From positions 4,257,541-4,321,540 of the forward strand of contig NC_016943.1 of the NCBI RefSeq assembly GCF_000284015.1: a stretch of 64,000 nt of DNA. The letters run 5' to 3'. Below, piece after piece: positions 48,884-58,750 of this stretch. This DNA is from Blastococcus saxobsidens DD2 (GTDB lineage: Bacteria > Actinomycetota > Actinomycetes > Mycobacteriales > Geodermatophilaceae). The translations under genes and the position numbers were made by a program. A model generated the notes under the pieces. The model worked only from the letters and a program-made list of their open reading frames with translations, had not been told where the DNA came from and did no database searches. Position 1 is the stretch's first letter, and each line of letters opens with the position of its first letter.

Positions 48884-50247
48884 GAGGACCGCTCGCTCTC
48901 CAGCGCACCGGTGCGGTGTCTCTCGACCTCGGCCGCGGCACGGGCAGCCGCCGGCAGCGCCTCGAGCACCTGCTCGAGCGCCTCCCCGGTCAGCTGGGCG
49001 TTGACGAACCACGCCTCGAACGCCGACGGCGGCAGGTAGACGCCGCGGGCCAGGAGGGCGTGGAAGAACGCCGTGTAGCGGGCGACGTCCTGGGTGCGGG
49101 CGTCGTCGTAGTCGCGCACCTGGCGCTCGTCGGGCACGAAGAAGACCGAGAACATGTTGCCGGCCTGCTGCACCCGGTGCGGCACCCCCTCGGCGAACAG
49201 CGCCGCGCTGGCGGCACCGCGCAGGACCGCGGACACCTCGTCGCAGTGCGCGTAGACCTCGTCGGTGCAGTGCCGCAGCGTCGTCAGGCCGGCGGCCACC
49301 GCCACCGGGTTCCCCGACAGCGTGCCGGCCTGGTAGACCGGCCCGCTCGGGGCCAGGTGGGCCATCAGGTCGGCACGGCCACCGAACGCCGCGGCCGGCA
49401 GCCCACCGCCCATGACCTTGCCGAAGGTGAACAGGTCGGCGTCGACCGGGTCCAGGCCGTACCAGCCGGCGGGGGAGACCCGGAAGCCAGTCATGACCTC
49501 GTCGAGGATCAGCAGCGCACCGGAGGCGGCGGTGATCCGGCGCAGCTCGGCGTTGAAGCCGTCCAGCGGGGGGACGACGCCCATGTTCCCGGGCGCCGCC
49601 TCGCTGATGACGGCGGCGATCTGGTTCCCGCGCTCGGCGAAGACGGCCTCGACGGCGGCGACGTCGTTGTAGGGCAGGACGATCGTGTCGGCGGCGGCGC
49701 CGGTGGTGACGCCCGGGGTGTCGGGGAGCCCCAGGGTCGCGACGCCGGAGCCGGCCGAGGCGAGCAACGCGTCGACGTGGCCGTGGTAGTTGCCGGCGAA
49801 CTTCACCAGCAGCGGGCGGCCGGTGGCGCCGCGGGCCAGCCGGACCGCCGACAGCACCGCCTCGGTCCCGGAGTTGACCAGCCGGATGCGCTCCACCGGC
49901 GCGACCCGGCGCCGGATCTCCTCGGCCAGGTCGAGCTCGCCCTCCGTGGGCGCCCCGAAGGACAGCCCGCGGCGCGCGGCGGCGGCGACCGCCTCGACGA
50001 CGGCGGGGTGCGCGTGGCCCAGGATCATCGGACCCCACGAGCTCACCAGGTCGACGTAGCGCCGCCCGTCGGCGTCGGTGATCCAGGGGCCGGAACCCTC
50101 GACCATGAACCGCGGGGTGCCACCCACGGCGCGGAACGCGCGCACCGGCGAGTTCACCCCGCCGGGGGTGATCTGCTGGCCGCGGGCGAAGAGGCCGGCC
50201 GAGACCGGCGCCTCGTAGGGGTGGAGAGAGCTGTCCAGCGAGGTCAC
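48880..50247 (-). CDS. hemL: Glutamate-1-semialdehyde 2,1-aminomutase
   Basis: A 455-residue PLP enzyme. Visible are the cofactor-binding region [34 protein letters not shown] and the catalytic lysine in [18 protein letters not shown]. It converts glutamate-1-semialdehyde (from HemA) to 5-aminolevulinate. It sits three genes downstream of the hemA-hemB genes in the same transcript direction, with a four-base overlap to the membrane protein before it. Confidence 0.95.
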   Translation of the reverse strand: MTSLDSSLHPYEAPVSAGLFARGQQITPGGVNSPVRAFRAVGGTPRFMVEGSGPWITDADGRRYVDLVSSWGPMILGHAHPAVVEAVAAAARRGLSFGAPTEGELDLAEEIRRRVAPVERIRLVNSGTEAVLSAVRLARGATGRPLLVKFAGNYHGHVDALLASAGSGVATLGLPDTPGVTTGAAADTIVLPYNDVAAVEAVFAERGNQIAAVISEAAPGNMGVVPPLDGFNAELRRITAASGALLILDEVMTGFRVSPAGWYGLDPVDADLFTFGKVMGGGLPAAAFGGRADLMAHLAPSGPVYQAGTLSGNPVAVAAGLTTLRHCTDEVYAHCDEVSAVLRGAASAALFAEGVPHRVQQAGNMFSVFFVPDERQVRDYDDARTQDVARYTAFFHALLARGVYLPPSAFEAWFVNAQLTGEALEQVLEALPAAARAAAEVERHRTGALESERSS

Positions 50248-50726
50248 GGACCCAGTGTCCCCTCTGTCCCCGGGGAGCGGTCGGAGGCGTCGCCCACACC
50301 CGCCAGGAGGGCGGCCCGCAGCGCCGCGGGGTCGCGCGTGGGCACCAGGACCGTCCGGCCGTCGACGAGCCGCAGCGGCAGGCCCGTGCGGCCGCGGGGC
50401 AGCGACCAGCCCCCGCCGAGCACCGGCGCCCCGGCGTCCACGCCGGCACCCACCTCGCCCAGGGCGGCGGCGTCGACGTCGCGGAGCGGGACCTGCTCCC
50501 GCCCCACCGCGAGGCCGTCGGCGTCCACGCGCACGGTCCAGACCCGCCGGGCGGAGAGGCAGCCGATCCCGACGATGCCGAGGACGGCGACGACCGCGGC
50601 CGCCCAGAGCAGCGGCGGCACGTCGGGGCCGGGCAGCACCAGGTCCCAGGCGAGGAGGAGCCCGAAGGCTCCGGCGACCATCCAGAACGGCCGCCAGGAA
50701 CCCCCGGGCTCGGCGTACGGGTCCAC
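50244..50726 (-). CDS. DUF3093-like membrane protein
   Basis: A 160-residue protein with two membrane helices (about residues 13-32 and 38-57) followed by a beta-rich, PH-like domain ([20 protein letters not shown] and [18 protein letters not shown]). It resembles the actinobacterial DUF3093 group. It lies between hemB and hemL, 17 bases after hemB and overlapping hemL, so it shares the heme transcript; a direct role in heme synthesis is not shown. Confidence 0.6.
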   Translation of the reverse strand: MDPYAEPGGSWRPFWMVAGAFGLLLAWDLVLPGPDVPPLLWAAAVVAVLGIVGIGCLSARRVWTVRVDADGLAVGREQVPLRDVDAAALGEVGAGVDAGAPVLGGGWSLPRGRTGLPLRLVDGRTVLVPTRDPAALRAALLAGVGDASDRSPGTEGTLGP

Positions 50727-50743
50727 CGTGTCCCTGACCGGGC

Positions 50744-51778
50744 CTAGCGGGTGACCAGGCGCGCGGCCTCGACCGCCCAGTAGGTGAGCACCTGACCGGC
50801 TCCGGCCCGCCGGATGGCGGTCAGCGTCTCGAGGATCGCCCGCTCGCGGTCCACCCAGCCGTTGGCGGCGGCTGCCTCCACCATCGCGTACTCACCGCTC
50901 ACCTGGTAGGCGCTCACCGGCACCTGCACCGCCTCGGCGACGCGGGCGACGATGTCCAGGTAGGGCAGCGCCGGCTTGACCATCACCGCGTCGGCGCCCT
51001 CGGCGAGGTCCTGCGCCACCTCGCGCAGCGCCTCGTCGGCGTTGGGCGGGTCCATCTGGTAGGTGGAGCGGTCGCCGAACTGCGGCGCACCCTCGGCGGC
51101 CTCCCGGAACGGGCCGTAGAAACCCGAGGCGTACTTGGCGGCGTAGGCCAGGATCGGCGTCTCGGTGAACGCGGCGCCGTCCAGCCCGGCGCGGATCGCG
51201 GCCACCTGGCCGTCCATCATCCCGCTGGGCGCCACCAGGTGGGCCCCCGCCTGGGCCTGCGCGATCGCCACGGCGGCGTACCGGTCCAGCGTGGGGTCGT
51301 TGTCCACCACGAGTTCCCCGCCCTGCCCCCGGACCCCACCCCTGGACGAGGTGACCACGCCGCAGTGCCCGTGGTCGGTGTACTCGCAGAGGCAGAGGTC
51401 GGCCATGAGCACCAGTTCGTCGCCGAGGTCGGCGCGCAGCTGCTGCAGCGCCACGTTGACGATCCCGTCGGCGGCGTCGGCCTGGGAGCCCACCGGGTCC
51501 TTGTCGGCCGGGATGCCGAACAGCATCATCCCGCCGACCCCGGCCTCGGCCGCCTCGTGCGCGGTCTTCCGCAGCGAGTCCAGGGTGTGCTGCACGACCC
51601 CGGGCATCGAGCTGATCGGCACCGGCTCGTCGATGCCCTGCTTGACGAAGACCGGCAGCACCAGGTCGGCCGGGGCCACCCGGGTCTGCGCGGTCAGCCG
51701 GCGCAGCGCGGGCGTCGACCGCAGCCGTCGCCCGCGCGCGAACCCCGGGCGGGCGGGGGCCGGTGACTCGGCCCTCAC
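50744..51778 (-). CDS. hemB: Porphobilinogen synthase (5-aminolevulinate dehydratase)
   Basis: A 344-residue enzyme. The metal-binding cysteines are in [15 protein letters not shown], suggesting a zinc-type active site, and the Schiff-base lysines in [15 protein letters not shown] and [11 protein letters not shown]. It condenses two 5-aminolevulinates to porphobilinogen. It overlaps the cobA/hemD gene by four bases; the stop is TAG, unlike its neighbours. Confidence 0.95.
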   Translation of the reverse strand: MRAESPAPARPGFARGRRLRSTPALRRLTAQTRVAPADLVLPVFVKQGIDEPVPISSMPGVVQHTLDSLRKTAHEAAEAGVGGMMLFGIPADKDPVGSQADAADGIVNVALQQLRADLGDELVLMADLCLCEYTDHGHCGVVTSSRGGVRGQGGELVVDNDPTLDRYAAVAIAQAQAGAHLVAPSGMMDGQVAAIRAGLDGAAFTETPILAYAAKYASGFYGPFREAAEGAPQFGDRSTYQMDPPNADEALREVAQDLAEGADAVMVKPALPYLDIVARVAEAVQVPVSAYQVSGEYAMVEAAAANGWVDRERAILETLTAIRRAGAGQVLTYWAVEAARLVTR

Positions 51779-53319
51779 TTGCCCTCGCCTTCCTCCTCGG
51801 CCCGGCGCGCCGCGGCGAACTCCGCCAGCGCGTCGACCAGCGGGCCGACGGCGGCCGTCTCCGGCTGCACGTCCACGCGCAGGCCGAACTCCTGGGCGCT
51901 GGCCGCCGTCGCCGGGCCGATCACCGCGACGACGGTCTTGGCGTGCGGCTTGCCGGCGATGCCGACCAGGTTGCGCACCGTGCTGGACGAGGTGAAGCAG
52001 ACGGCGTCGAAGCCACCGCCCTTGATCGCCTCGCGCACCGTCGCGGGCGGCGGCGCCGCCCGCACGGTCCGGTAGGCGGTGACGTCGTCGATCTCCCAGC
52101 CGCGCTCGACCAGACCGGCGGCCAGGGTCTCGGTGGCGATGTCGGCCCGCGGCAGGAGCACGCGGTCGATCGGGTCGAAGACGTCGTCGTAGGGCGGGAA
52201 GTCGGCCAGCAGGCCCTGGCTGGACTGCTCACCGGTCGGCACCAGCTCGGGCTGGATGCCGAAGTCGCGCACCGCCTCGGCGGTCTGCTCGCCGACGCAG
52301 GCGACCTTCACCCCGGCGAACGCCCGGGCGTCCAGGCCGAGCTCGACGAACTTCTCCCGGACTGCCTTCACCGCGTTGACCGAGGTGAACACGATCCAGC
52401 CGTAGCGGCCGGTGACCAGGCCCTTGATCGCGCGGTCCATCTGCGCCGGGCTGCGCGGGGGCTCCACGGCGATCGTCGGCACCTCGACCGGCACGGCGCC
52501 GTAGGCCCGCAGCCGGTCGCTCATCTCGCCGGCCTGGTCCTTGGTCCGCGGCACCAGCACCCGCCAGCCGAACAGCGGGCGGCTCTCCCACCACGAGGTG
52601 CGGGCGCGCTTGTCGACGGCGGCACCGATGGTGGCCACCACCGCGCCGCTGAGCGGGTCGAGACCGGCGGTCTTCTCGGCGACGGCCGCGAGCTTGGTGA
52701 CGATGCTCTTCTGGCCGGTGCCGGAGCCGCCGGTGGTGACCACGACGGGGGTGCTGCCGGAGAGGCCACCCTCGACCAGCCGCACCGCGGCGTCGGGCAG
52801 CTCGTCGGCCGTGCCGTGCAGGACCAGCGTGCCGCCCGCGCCGGCGGCGGCACCGGCCAGCGCGGTGACGTCGACGCCGCTGCGGAGGTCCGCGGTCACC
52901 GCGGTGCTGCCCATGGCGACGCCCGCGAAGGCGGGGACGGCGGTGGCGGTGGCGACGCCGGGTACGACGTCGAAGGGCACCGAGGTGCGGCCCACGGCCA
53001 GCACCTCCTTGACCACGGCGTCGGAGGTGTAGGGGTCACCGGTCACGAGGCGCACCACGACCGAGCCGTTCTTGGCGGCGGCGACGGCCCCCTTGGCGAT
53101 GTCGGCGGGTTCACCGGTGACCGGCGTGAGCTCGGTCTCCGGGTTGGCCTCGCGGACGGCGTCCTGGAGAGCAGCGGCCACGTCGGGGTCGACGAGGATC
53201 ACCGCCGCCTCGGCGAGCGCCGCGGTCGCCCGGGCGGTGAGCATGCCCGGGTCACCTGGCCCGGCGCCCACGAACACGACCCGGCCCGACTGGCCTGCGG
53301 TCTTGCGGAAGCGCGTCAT
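51775..53319 (-). CDS. hemD: Fused uroporphyrinogen methyltransferase-like / uroporphyrinogen-III synthase
   Basis: A 514-residue two-domain protein. The N-terminal half (about 1-245) resembles tetrapyrrole methyltransferases (FVGAGPGDPGMLTARA), but the usual LKGGDP box reads LVTGDP and other substrate residues differ, so methylation is uncertain. The C-terminal half (about 255-495) is uroporphyrinogen-III synthase (WRVLVPRTKDQAGEMSDRL, WIVFTSVNAVKAVREKF, VCFTSSSTVRNLVGI), closing the tetrapyrrole ring after HemC. This fusion is standard in actinobacteria. ATG at 53317-53319 overlaps the mini-ORF that links it to hemC. Confidence 0.9.
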   Translation of the reverse strand: MTRFRKTAGQSGRVVFVGAGPGDPGMLTARATAALAEAAVILVDPDVAAALQDAVREANPETELTPVTGEPADIAKGAVAAAKNGSVVVRLVTGDPYTSDAVVKEVLAVGRTSVPFDVVPGVATATAVPAFAGVAMGSTAVTADLRSGVDVTALAGAAAGAGGTLVLHGTADELPDAAVRLVEGGLSGSTPVVVTTGGSGTGQKSIVTKLAAVAEKTAGLDPLSGAVVATIGAAVDKRARTSWWESRPLFGWRVLVPRTKDQAGEMSDRLRAYGAVPVEVPTIAVEPPRSPAQMDRAIKGLVTGRYGWIVFTSVNAVKAVREKFVELGLDARAFAGVKVACVGEQTAEAVRDFGIQPELVPTGEQSSQGLLADFPPYDDVFDPIDRVLLPRADIATETLAAGLVERGWEIDDVTAYRTVRAAPPPATVREAIKGGGFDAVCFTSSSTVRNLVGIAGKPHAKTVVAVIGPATAASAQEFGLRVDVQPETAAVGPLVDALAEFAAARRAEEEGEGK

Positions 53320-53414
53320 CGCGTGCTCCTGATCCTGGCCCGACTGCGTCGGGCGTCTGGTATGGCCCGGATCGTCCGGGCGTCTGCGGGGGTCTGGGAA
53401 GGGGCGGCGCTCAT
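53316..53414 (-). other. Linking mini-ORF between hemC and hemD (32 codons)
   Basis: ATG at 53412-53414 overlaps the hemC stop; the frame reads [20 protein letters not shown] then ARRSRARIRSTR and its TGA overlaps the hemD ATG, ATGA at both ends. The 91-base gap is fully read. It is basic and disordered; a coupling role is more likely than a functional peptide. Confidence 0.5.
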
Positions 53415-54397
53415 CGACCCACGGCCATGAGGGACGCCGCACCACGGTCGAGCAGGTCGGCGGCCAGGGCGCGGCCGAGCGCCGCGGCGTCGGCCAGCGG
53501 GCGGGTGAGCGAGCCGCGGACGGCGTCGCTGCCGTCGAGGGCGGTCACCGAGGCCCGGAGGAACAGCTCCGGGCCGGTCTCGCCCTCGGCGATCTCGGCG
53601 TAGGCGGCGACCGGTGCGCTGCAGCCGGCCTCGAGCGTGGCCAGCGTGGCCCGCTCGGCCACCACGCAGGCGCGGACCGCGGTGTCCTCGAGCCGGCCCA
53701 GCAGCTCGCGGGTGCGGGCATCGCTGCTCCGGCACTCCACGGCCAGCGCGCCCTGCGCGGGTGCGGGCAGCACCTGGATCGGATCGAGCGTCTCGGTGAT
53801 CAGGTGCGCCCGGTCGATGCGGCTGAGGCCGGCGCGCGCCAGGACCACGGCGTCCAGGTCACCCGGCCCGCCGGCCGACCCGGCCACCCGGCCGAGCCGG
53901 GTGTCGACGTTGCCCCGGATCGGCACGATCTCCAGCCCGAGCCCGAGGGCGCGCAGCTGGGCGACGCGGCGGGGGGCGCCGGTGCCGATCCGCGATCCCG
54001 GCGGCAGCTCGCCGAGCGTGAGCCCGTCGCGGGCCACGAGTGCGTCGCGGGGGTCCTCACGCGCCGGCACCGCCGCCAGGCTGATGCCCGGCTCCGGGGC
54101 GGTCGGCAGGTCCTTGTAGCTGTGCACCGCGAGGTCGACCTCGCCGTCGAGGAGGGCCCGGCGGATGGCCGCCACGAAGACGCCGGTGGCGCCCAGCTGG
54201 GCGATCGAGGCGGACGACCGGTCGCCCTCGGTGCTGATGAGCACCAGCTCGACCGGCACCCCGGTGGCCGCCGTGAGCGCGTCGGCGACCGCCTGGGACT
54301 GGGTCCGGGCCAGCACGCTGGCGCGGGTTCCCAGCCGCAGCGGGGCGGAGCTGCCCGCGGCGGCGGCGGTGGTGGTCTGCAGGTCGGTGGCGGTCAT
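53411..54397 (-). CDS. hemC: Hydroxymethylbilane synthase (porphobilinogen deaminase)
   Basis: A 328-residue enzyme. [34 protein letters not shown], and the dipyrromethane cofactor cysteine in [14 protein letters not shown] are diagnostic. It polymerises four porphobilinogens to hydroxymethylbilane. It overlaps the hemA stop by four bases. Confidence 0.95.
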   Translation of the reverse strand: MTATDLQTTTAAAAGSSAPLRLGTRASVLARTQSQAVADALTAATGVPVELVLISTEGDRSSASIAQLGATGVFVAAIRRALLDGEVDLAVHSYKDLPTAPEPGISLAAVPAREDPRDALVARDGLTLGELPPGSRIGTGAPRRVAQLRALGLGLEIVPIRGNVDTRLGRVAGSAGGPGDLDAVVLARAGLSRIDRAHLITETLDPIQVLPAPAQGALAVECRSSDARTRELLGRLEDTAVRACVVAERATLATLEAGCSAPVAAYAEIAEGETGPELFLRASVTALDGSDAVRGSLTRPLADAAALGRALAADLLDRGAASLMAVGR

Positions 54398-55773
54398 GCC
54401 GGGCCTCCCGGTCGGTCGGGGTCGACGGTGACGGCGTCGGCCAGCCGGCCGGCCCCCGGGGTGACGTCGGCGTCGATGCCCAGGCCGAACAGCGCCCGCA
54501 GCGCTCCGGCGTAGTCGGTGCCGCCAGGAGTCGCGGCCAGCTCCTTCACCCGGACCGTCGGCTCGTGCAGCAGCTTGTCGACGACGCGGCGCACCGTGCG
54601 GGCGATCTCCGCGCGGGCCCGGGCGTCGAGGTCGGGGAGCCGGCCGGCCAGGCGCAGCAGCTCGGCGTCGACGACATCGGCGGCCTGGCTGCGCAGCGCG
54701 GAGACGGTCGGCGCCACCTCGGCCGCCCGCCGCTCGGCGCGCAGCAGCGCCGTCTCGGCCTCGATCATGGCGCGTGCGGCGGCGATGTCGTCGGCGGCGA
54801 CCGGGGTCGCCGCGGCGCCGTCCTCCCGCCGCTCGCCCTGCAGGAGGGCGGTGTTCCGCTCGCCCTGCAGAAGGGCCAGGTCCACCACGTGCACGCCCGG
54901 CAGCGCGGCGACGCCCGGGTCGACGTCCCGGGGCAGCGCCAGGTCGATGACCACGAGCGGCCGGTCGGCCCGGTCGCCCATGGCGGCGGTGACCGTGTCG
55001 GTGCCGATCACCAGGCCGGAGGCGCCGGTGCAGGTGAGGAGGACGTCGGCGGCGGCCAGCTCCGCGCCCACGTGCGCCATGGGTGCGGGGCGACCGCCCA
55101 CCGCATCGGCGAGCCGCTCCGCCGACGCCTCGGTGCGACTGCTCACGACCACGTCGGCGCCGCGACGGGCCAGCGTGGTGGCGGCCAGCGCGCCCATGGA
55201 ACCCGCCCCGACCACCAGCACCGGGCGGCCGGCCAGGGCGCCGATCCGCGACTCGGCGCGGTCGAGGGCGACCGAAACCAGCGAGGCGCCGGCCCGGTCG
55301 ATCCCCGTCTCGGAGTGGACCCGCTTGCCCACCCGCAGCGCCCGCTGGGCGACCGGGTGGAGGGCGCGGCCGACGGCGCCCTCCTCGCGGGCGACCGCGT
55401 AGGCCGCGCGCAGCTGGCCCAGCACCTGCGTCTCGCCGACGACCATCGAGTCCAGCCCGGCGGCCACCGTGAACAGGTGCGCGACGGCCTGGTCCTCGTA
55501 GTGCACGGTGACGTACGGGGACAGCTCCTCGACCGTGGCGCCGGCCTGCCGGGCCAGCACCCGGCTGACGTCGGTCACCCCGCCGTGGAAGCGCTCGACC
55601 TCGGCGAAGACCTCGACCCGGTTGCAGGTCGCGAGCACGAGCGCCTCGGTGACATGGTCGCTCTCGAGCAGCTCGTGCAGGGCCTTGACCCGGTCGTCGG
55701 CGTCCATGGCGAACTGCTCGAGCAGCGCGACCGGGGCGGTCTGGTGGCTCACGCCCACCGCGAGGAGGGTCAT
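54394..55773 (-). CDS. hemA: Glutamyl-tRNA reductase
   Basis: A 459-residue enzyme. [14 protein letters not shown] starts the catalytic domain, Cys50 in [12 protein letters not shown] is the nucleophile, and [20 protein letters not shown] is the NADPH fold. It makes glutamate-1-semialdehyde from glutamyl-tRNA, the control point of heme synthesis. A short repeated stretch ([17 protein letters not shown]) lies in a loop at about 310-325. It follows rex with an ATGA overlap, as in the Streptomyces rex-hemACD operon. Confidence 0.94.
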   Translation of the reverse strand: MTLLAVGVSHQTAPVALLEQFAMDADDRVKALHELLESDHVTEALVLATCNRVEVFAEVERFHGGVTDVSRVLARQAGATVEELSPYVTVHYEDQAVAHLFTVAAGLDSMVVGETQVLGQLRAAYAVAREEGAVGRALHPVAQRALRVGKRVHSETGIDRAGASLVSVALDRAESRIGALAGRPVLVVGAGSMGALAATTLARRGADVVVSSRTEASAERLADAVGGRPAPMAHVGAELAAADVLLTCTGASGLVIGTDTVTAAMGDRADRPLVVIDLALPRDVDPGVAALPGVHVVDLALLQGERNTALLQGERREDGAAATPVAADDIAAARAMIEAETALLRAERRAAEVAPTVSALRSQAADVVDAELLRLAGRLPDLDARARAEIARTVRRVVDKLLHEPTVRVKELAATPGGTDYAGALRALFGLGIDADVTPGAGRLADAVTVDPDRPGGPA

Positions 55774-56432
55774 GCCGACACCTCCCCCGCGGGCACGGCC
55801 CGCTGCTGACCGAGGAAGGCCAGCACCTGCAGCTCGACGGAGAGGTCGACCTGCCGGACGTCGACCCCCGCCGGCGCGGTCAGCGTCACCGGCGCGAAGT
55901 TGAGGATGCTGCGCACCCCGGCCGCGGTCAGCCGCTCGCAGATCTGCTGCGCGACCTCCGCGGGCGTCGCGATGACCCCGATGGAGACCCCCGTGCCGGT
56001 CACGGTCGCCTCCAGCTCGGTCATGGGCTGCACGGTGAGACCACCGATGCGCTCACCGACGCGGTCGGGGGCGGCATCGAACAGGCCGGTGAACCGGAAG
56101 CCCCGGCTGCCGAAGCCCGCGTAGTCGGCGAGCGCGGTGCCGAGGTTGCCGAGGCCGACGAGCACGCAGGCGCGGGACTGCTCGGCACCGAGCACCCGGG
56201 CGATCCGCTCGCGCAGTGCCCGCACGTCGTAGCCCACCCCGCGCACGCCGCAGGAGCCGAGGTGGGACAGGTCCTTGCGCAGACCGGCGGGGTTCACGCC
56301 GGCGGCCGAGGCGAGCTCGCCGGAGGAGACGGTGGTCCGGCCGCCGTCGGCGAAGCCGGCGAGCACCCGCAGGTACACGGCCAGACGAGCGACGGTGGCT
56401 TCCGGGATGGTCCGGAGCCGCGGCTGGATCAC
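55770..56432 (-). CDS. rex: Redox-sensing transcriptional repressor Rex
   Basis: A 220-residue repressor. Winged HTH at [16 protein letters not shown] and [15 protein letters not shown], then the Rossmann domain with [19 protein letters not shown], and the C-terminal swap helix. Rex binds DNA when NAD+ is high and leaves it when NADH rises, controlling respiratory genes. GTG 56430-56432 is chosen (GGAG six bases upstream); a GTG four codons earlier is possible. Candidate operators are before this gene and before menJ-nuo. Confidence 0.93.
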   Translation of the reverse strand: MIQPRLRTIPEATVARLAVYLRVLAGFADGGRTTVSSGELASAAGVNPAGLRKDLSHLGSCGVRGVGYDVRALRERIARVLGAEQSRACVLVGLGNLGTALADYAGFGSRGFRFTGLFDAAPDRVGERIGGLTVQPMTELEATVTGTGVSIGVIATPAEVAQQICERLTAAGVRSILNFAPVTLTAPAGVDVRQVDLSVELQVLAFLGQQRAVPAGEVSA

Positions 56433-56524
56433 GGGGCTCTCCACAGCAGTCGCGCCCGCGGACCCGGCGGGCGCCGGGGCGGAGCTGCGACATCGGAACG
56501 CGAGCGGGGACGCTCGCGCCCGCC

Positions 56525-56553
56525 ACGGTAGCCGCTTGTGAACGCAGGAACAA
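56525..56553 (-). promoter_or_regulatory. Putative rex-hem promoter with imperfect Rex operator
   Basis: On the plus strand 56536-56553 reads TTGTGAACGCAGGAACAA: the left half is a perfect Rex half site and the right half matches TTCACAA at five of seven positions. On the minus strand it overlaps a -35 TTGTTC (56548-56553) and, after a 17-base spacer, a -10 TACCGT (56525-56530), about 93 bases before rex. Autorepression is inferred. Confidence 0.55.
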
Positions 56554-56697
56554 AGTCGCCGGGAGGGCACGGGGCCGCTGACCAGGTCGGATCCGGCCGG
56601 TTGTGGCAGAGACCACCGTAACCGCCCGTCCCCGGCCGCCCGGATGGGGGGGTCTCCGGTGCGGCGCACGCCCAGGTCAGGCCCGAGCCGGGCCCGT

Positions 56698-56943
56698 TCA
56701 GGCCAGGCCGAGGTCCCGGCGCAGGCGGGGCACGTCCAGGGTGAAGTAGGAGTGCTCGCGGCCGTCGAGGAGCAGCACCGGCACCCGGTCGCCGTAGTCG
56801 GCTTGCAGCTCCGGATCGCTGTCGACGTCGACCTGGTGCACCTCGAGCCCGGCCTGGGCGGCGATCGGCACGAGCTGCTCGGTGGCGGTCAGGCAGAGAT
56901 GGCAGCCGTCGCGGCCGAGCAGCTGCAGCCGTGGCTCAGCCAT
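56698..56943 (-). CDS. Glutaredoxin-like thiol-disulfide protein
   Basis: An 81-residue thioredoxin-fold protein with the active site GRDGCHLC (Cys15, Cys18) and the cis-Pro region DRVPVLLLDGRE, the DUF836/glutaredoxin-like type found before rex in actinobacteria. Probably reduces a protein disulfide. ATG 56941-56943 overlaps the acyl-CoA ligase stop by eight bases. A 265-base gap follows before rex, so the rex-hem transcript likely starts anew. Confidence 0.85.
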   Translation of the reverse strand: MAEPRLQLLGRDGCHLCLTATEQLVPIAAQAGLEVHQVDVDSDPELQADYGDRVPVLLLDGREHSYFTLDVPRLRRDLGLA

Positions 56944-58552
56944 CCGCCGGCCCTCCCGTCGCCACGGGGACCGCCGCACCGTCGGCGCCGGTCAGCCCCA
57001 GCTCGCGCAGCCGGGCCCGGCTGACCTTGCCGGTGAGCGAGTGCGGCAACGAGGGCAGGAAGTACACCGACGACGGCACCTTGTACCGGGCCAGCGACTG
57101 CGCGGCGTGCTCCTGCAGCTCGTCGATCGTCAGCTGCCTGCCCGGCGTCAGGACGACGACGGCGCGCACCGCTGCGCCCGTGCGCGGATCGGGGACGCCG
57201 ATGACCGCGCTCTCCACGACGGCCGGGTGCTGGTCGAGCACCCGCTCCACCTCGGCCGGGTAGACGTTGAACCCGCTCACGAGGATCAGGTCGCTGCGCC
57301 GGTCGACCAGGTGCAGATCGCCGTCGGCGTCCCGGTAGGCCAGGTCGCCGGTCCGCAGCCAGCCGTCGGCGCCGGGCCCGTCGGCGCCGTCGGGCCAGTA
57401 GCCGGAGAAAAGGTTGGGGCCGCGCACCCAGATCTCGCCGGGACCCTCCTCGGCGTCACCGGGGTCCTCGTCGTGGTCCGCGACGGCGGAGCCGTCCGCG
57501 TCGGCGGGGAGATCCACGGGCACGGTCCCGATCGTGGCGGTGTCCCGCAGGGTGAGCTCGAGCCCCGGCACCGGCCCGCCGATGCAGGCCGGCTTGGGCC
57601 GCCCGGTGGCCAGCGTGCTGGCCACCACCGGCGCGGCCTCGGTCAGGCCGTAGCCCTCCCATACTGTGACGGCGGCGCGCTCGCGCATCGCCGTCCAGAC
57701 CTCCTCGGGCAGCGGGGCGGCACCGGCCGACGCGATCCGGACGGCGGCGAACCCCCGGCGGAGCGCGGCATCGGGGTGGGCGGGGTCTTCGAGGGTGGTC
57801 GCGTCGGCGGCGGCGAGCCATGCCTGGTACATCGGCGGGGCCCCGGGCACCGCGGTCACCTGCTCCTCTGCCATGACCTCCAGCGAGAGCCGGGGATCGA
57901 AGCTCTCCTGCAGGACGGCGCAGGCGCCGGTGGCGGCGACCAGCCCGAACCCGGCGTTGAGGCCGTAGACGTGGAAGAGCGGCAGCACCAGCAGCACCCG
58001 GTCGTCGGGCCGGACCGGCGGTGGGGTCATGGCCAGGCACTGCTCCTGGTTGGCCCGCAGGGCGGCTGAGGTGAGCATCGCCCCGCGCGGCAGGCCGGTG
58101 GTGCCGCTGGTGTAGCAGAGGAAGGCCAGCGCCTCCGGGTCGTCGGCCACCGCGACCGGCGGTCCCTCGGCCTCGGGCGGTCCCGGGCAGACCGGCACCC
58201 CGGCGAGCTCGTCGCGGTCCGAGGCGGCCACCAGCAGCGCCGCGCCGGAGTCGACGAGGACGTGCTCGAGCTCCGGGTCGGTGTAGGCGGTGTTCACCGG
58301 CACGACCACCAGCCCGGCCCGCAGCGCACCCAGCACGGCACGCAGCCAGTCCAGCCCGTTCGGCAACTGGACGGCGACCCGCTCCCCGTGCGTCAGCCCG
58401 CGGCCGGCGTAACCGGCGGCGACCCGGTCGGCCGCCGCGTCCAGCTCGCCCCAGGTGAGCCGCCGGTCGCCGACCACCACCGCCGGTGCGCCGGGGTCCC
58501 GCCCGGCGGCGGCCCGGACCAGCGCGGCCAGCGAGGTGCCTGCCTCGGACAC
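56936..58552 (-). CDS. Acyl-CoA synthetase (AMP-forming ligase)
   Basis: A 538-residue adenylate-forming enzyme. ATP motif FLCYTSGTTGLPRGAML, VWEGYGLTEAAPVVAS, GWLRTGDLAYRDADG and RRSDLILVSGFNVYPAEVE, with a catalytic Lys in LTGKVSRARLREL. It activates a carboxylic acid, probably a fatty acid, with ATP and CoA. An acidic insertion (about 340-375, rich in Asp and Glu) precedes GEIWVRGPNLFSGYW. Substrate unknown. Divergent from the sigma factor gene. Confidence 0.87.
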   Translation of the reverse strand: MSEAGTSLAALVRAAAGRDPGAPAVVVGDRRLTWGELDAAADRVAAGYAGRGLTHGERVAVQLPNGLDWLRAVLGALRAGLVVVPVNTAYTDPELEHVLVDSGAALLVAASDRDELAGVPVCPGPPEAEGPPVAVADDPEALAFLCYTSGTTGLPRGAMLTSAALRANQEQCLAMTPPPVRPDDRVLLVLPLFHVYGLNAGFGLVAATGACAVLQESFDPRLSLEVMAEEQVTAVPGAPPMYQAWLAAADATTLEDPAHPDAALRRGFAAVRIASAGAAPLPEEVWTAMRERAAVTVWEGYGLTEAAPVVASTLATGRPKPACIGGPVPGLELTLRDTATIGTVPVDLPADADGSAVADHDEDPGDAEEGPGEIWVRGPNLFSGYWPDGADGPGADGWLRTGDLAYRDADGDLHLVDRRSDLILVSGFNVYPAEVERVLDQHPAVVESAVIGVPDPRTGAAVRAVVVLTPGRQLTIDELQEHAAQSLARYKVPSSVYFLPSLPHSLTGKVSRARLRELGLTGADGAAVPVATGGPADG

Positions 58553-58750
58553 GTCATCTCCTGTCGTCGGGGCGGTCAGGACCGGCCTCCGGCGCGCGCT
58601 GTGGGACGCGCCCGGGCATGCTGCCGTGGACGAGCTGTGGCGATGTTGTCACCATGGGGGCCGCGCCGCAGCCCGCGCGCCGTATCGGTGCGCGATCGGA
58701 ACAGGACGGTCCTGGCACACAGCGGGCCGACGAGGAGGTCGAACGCCCGC

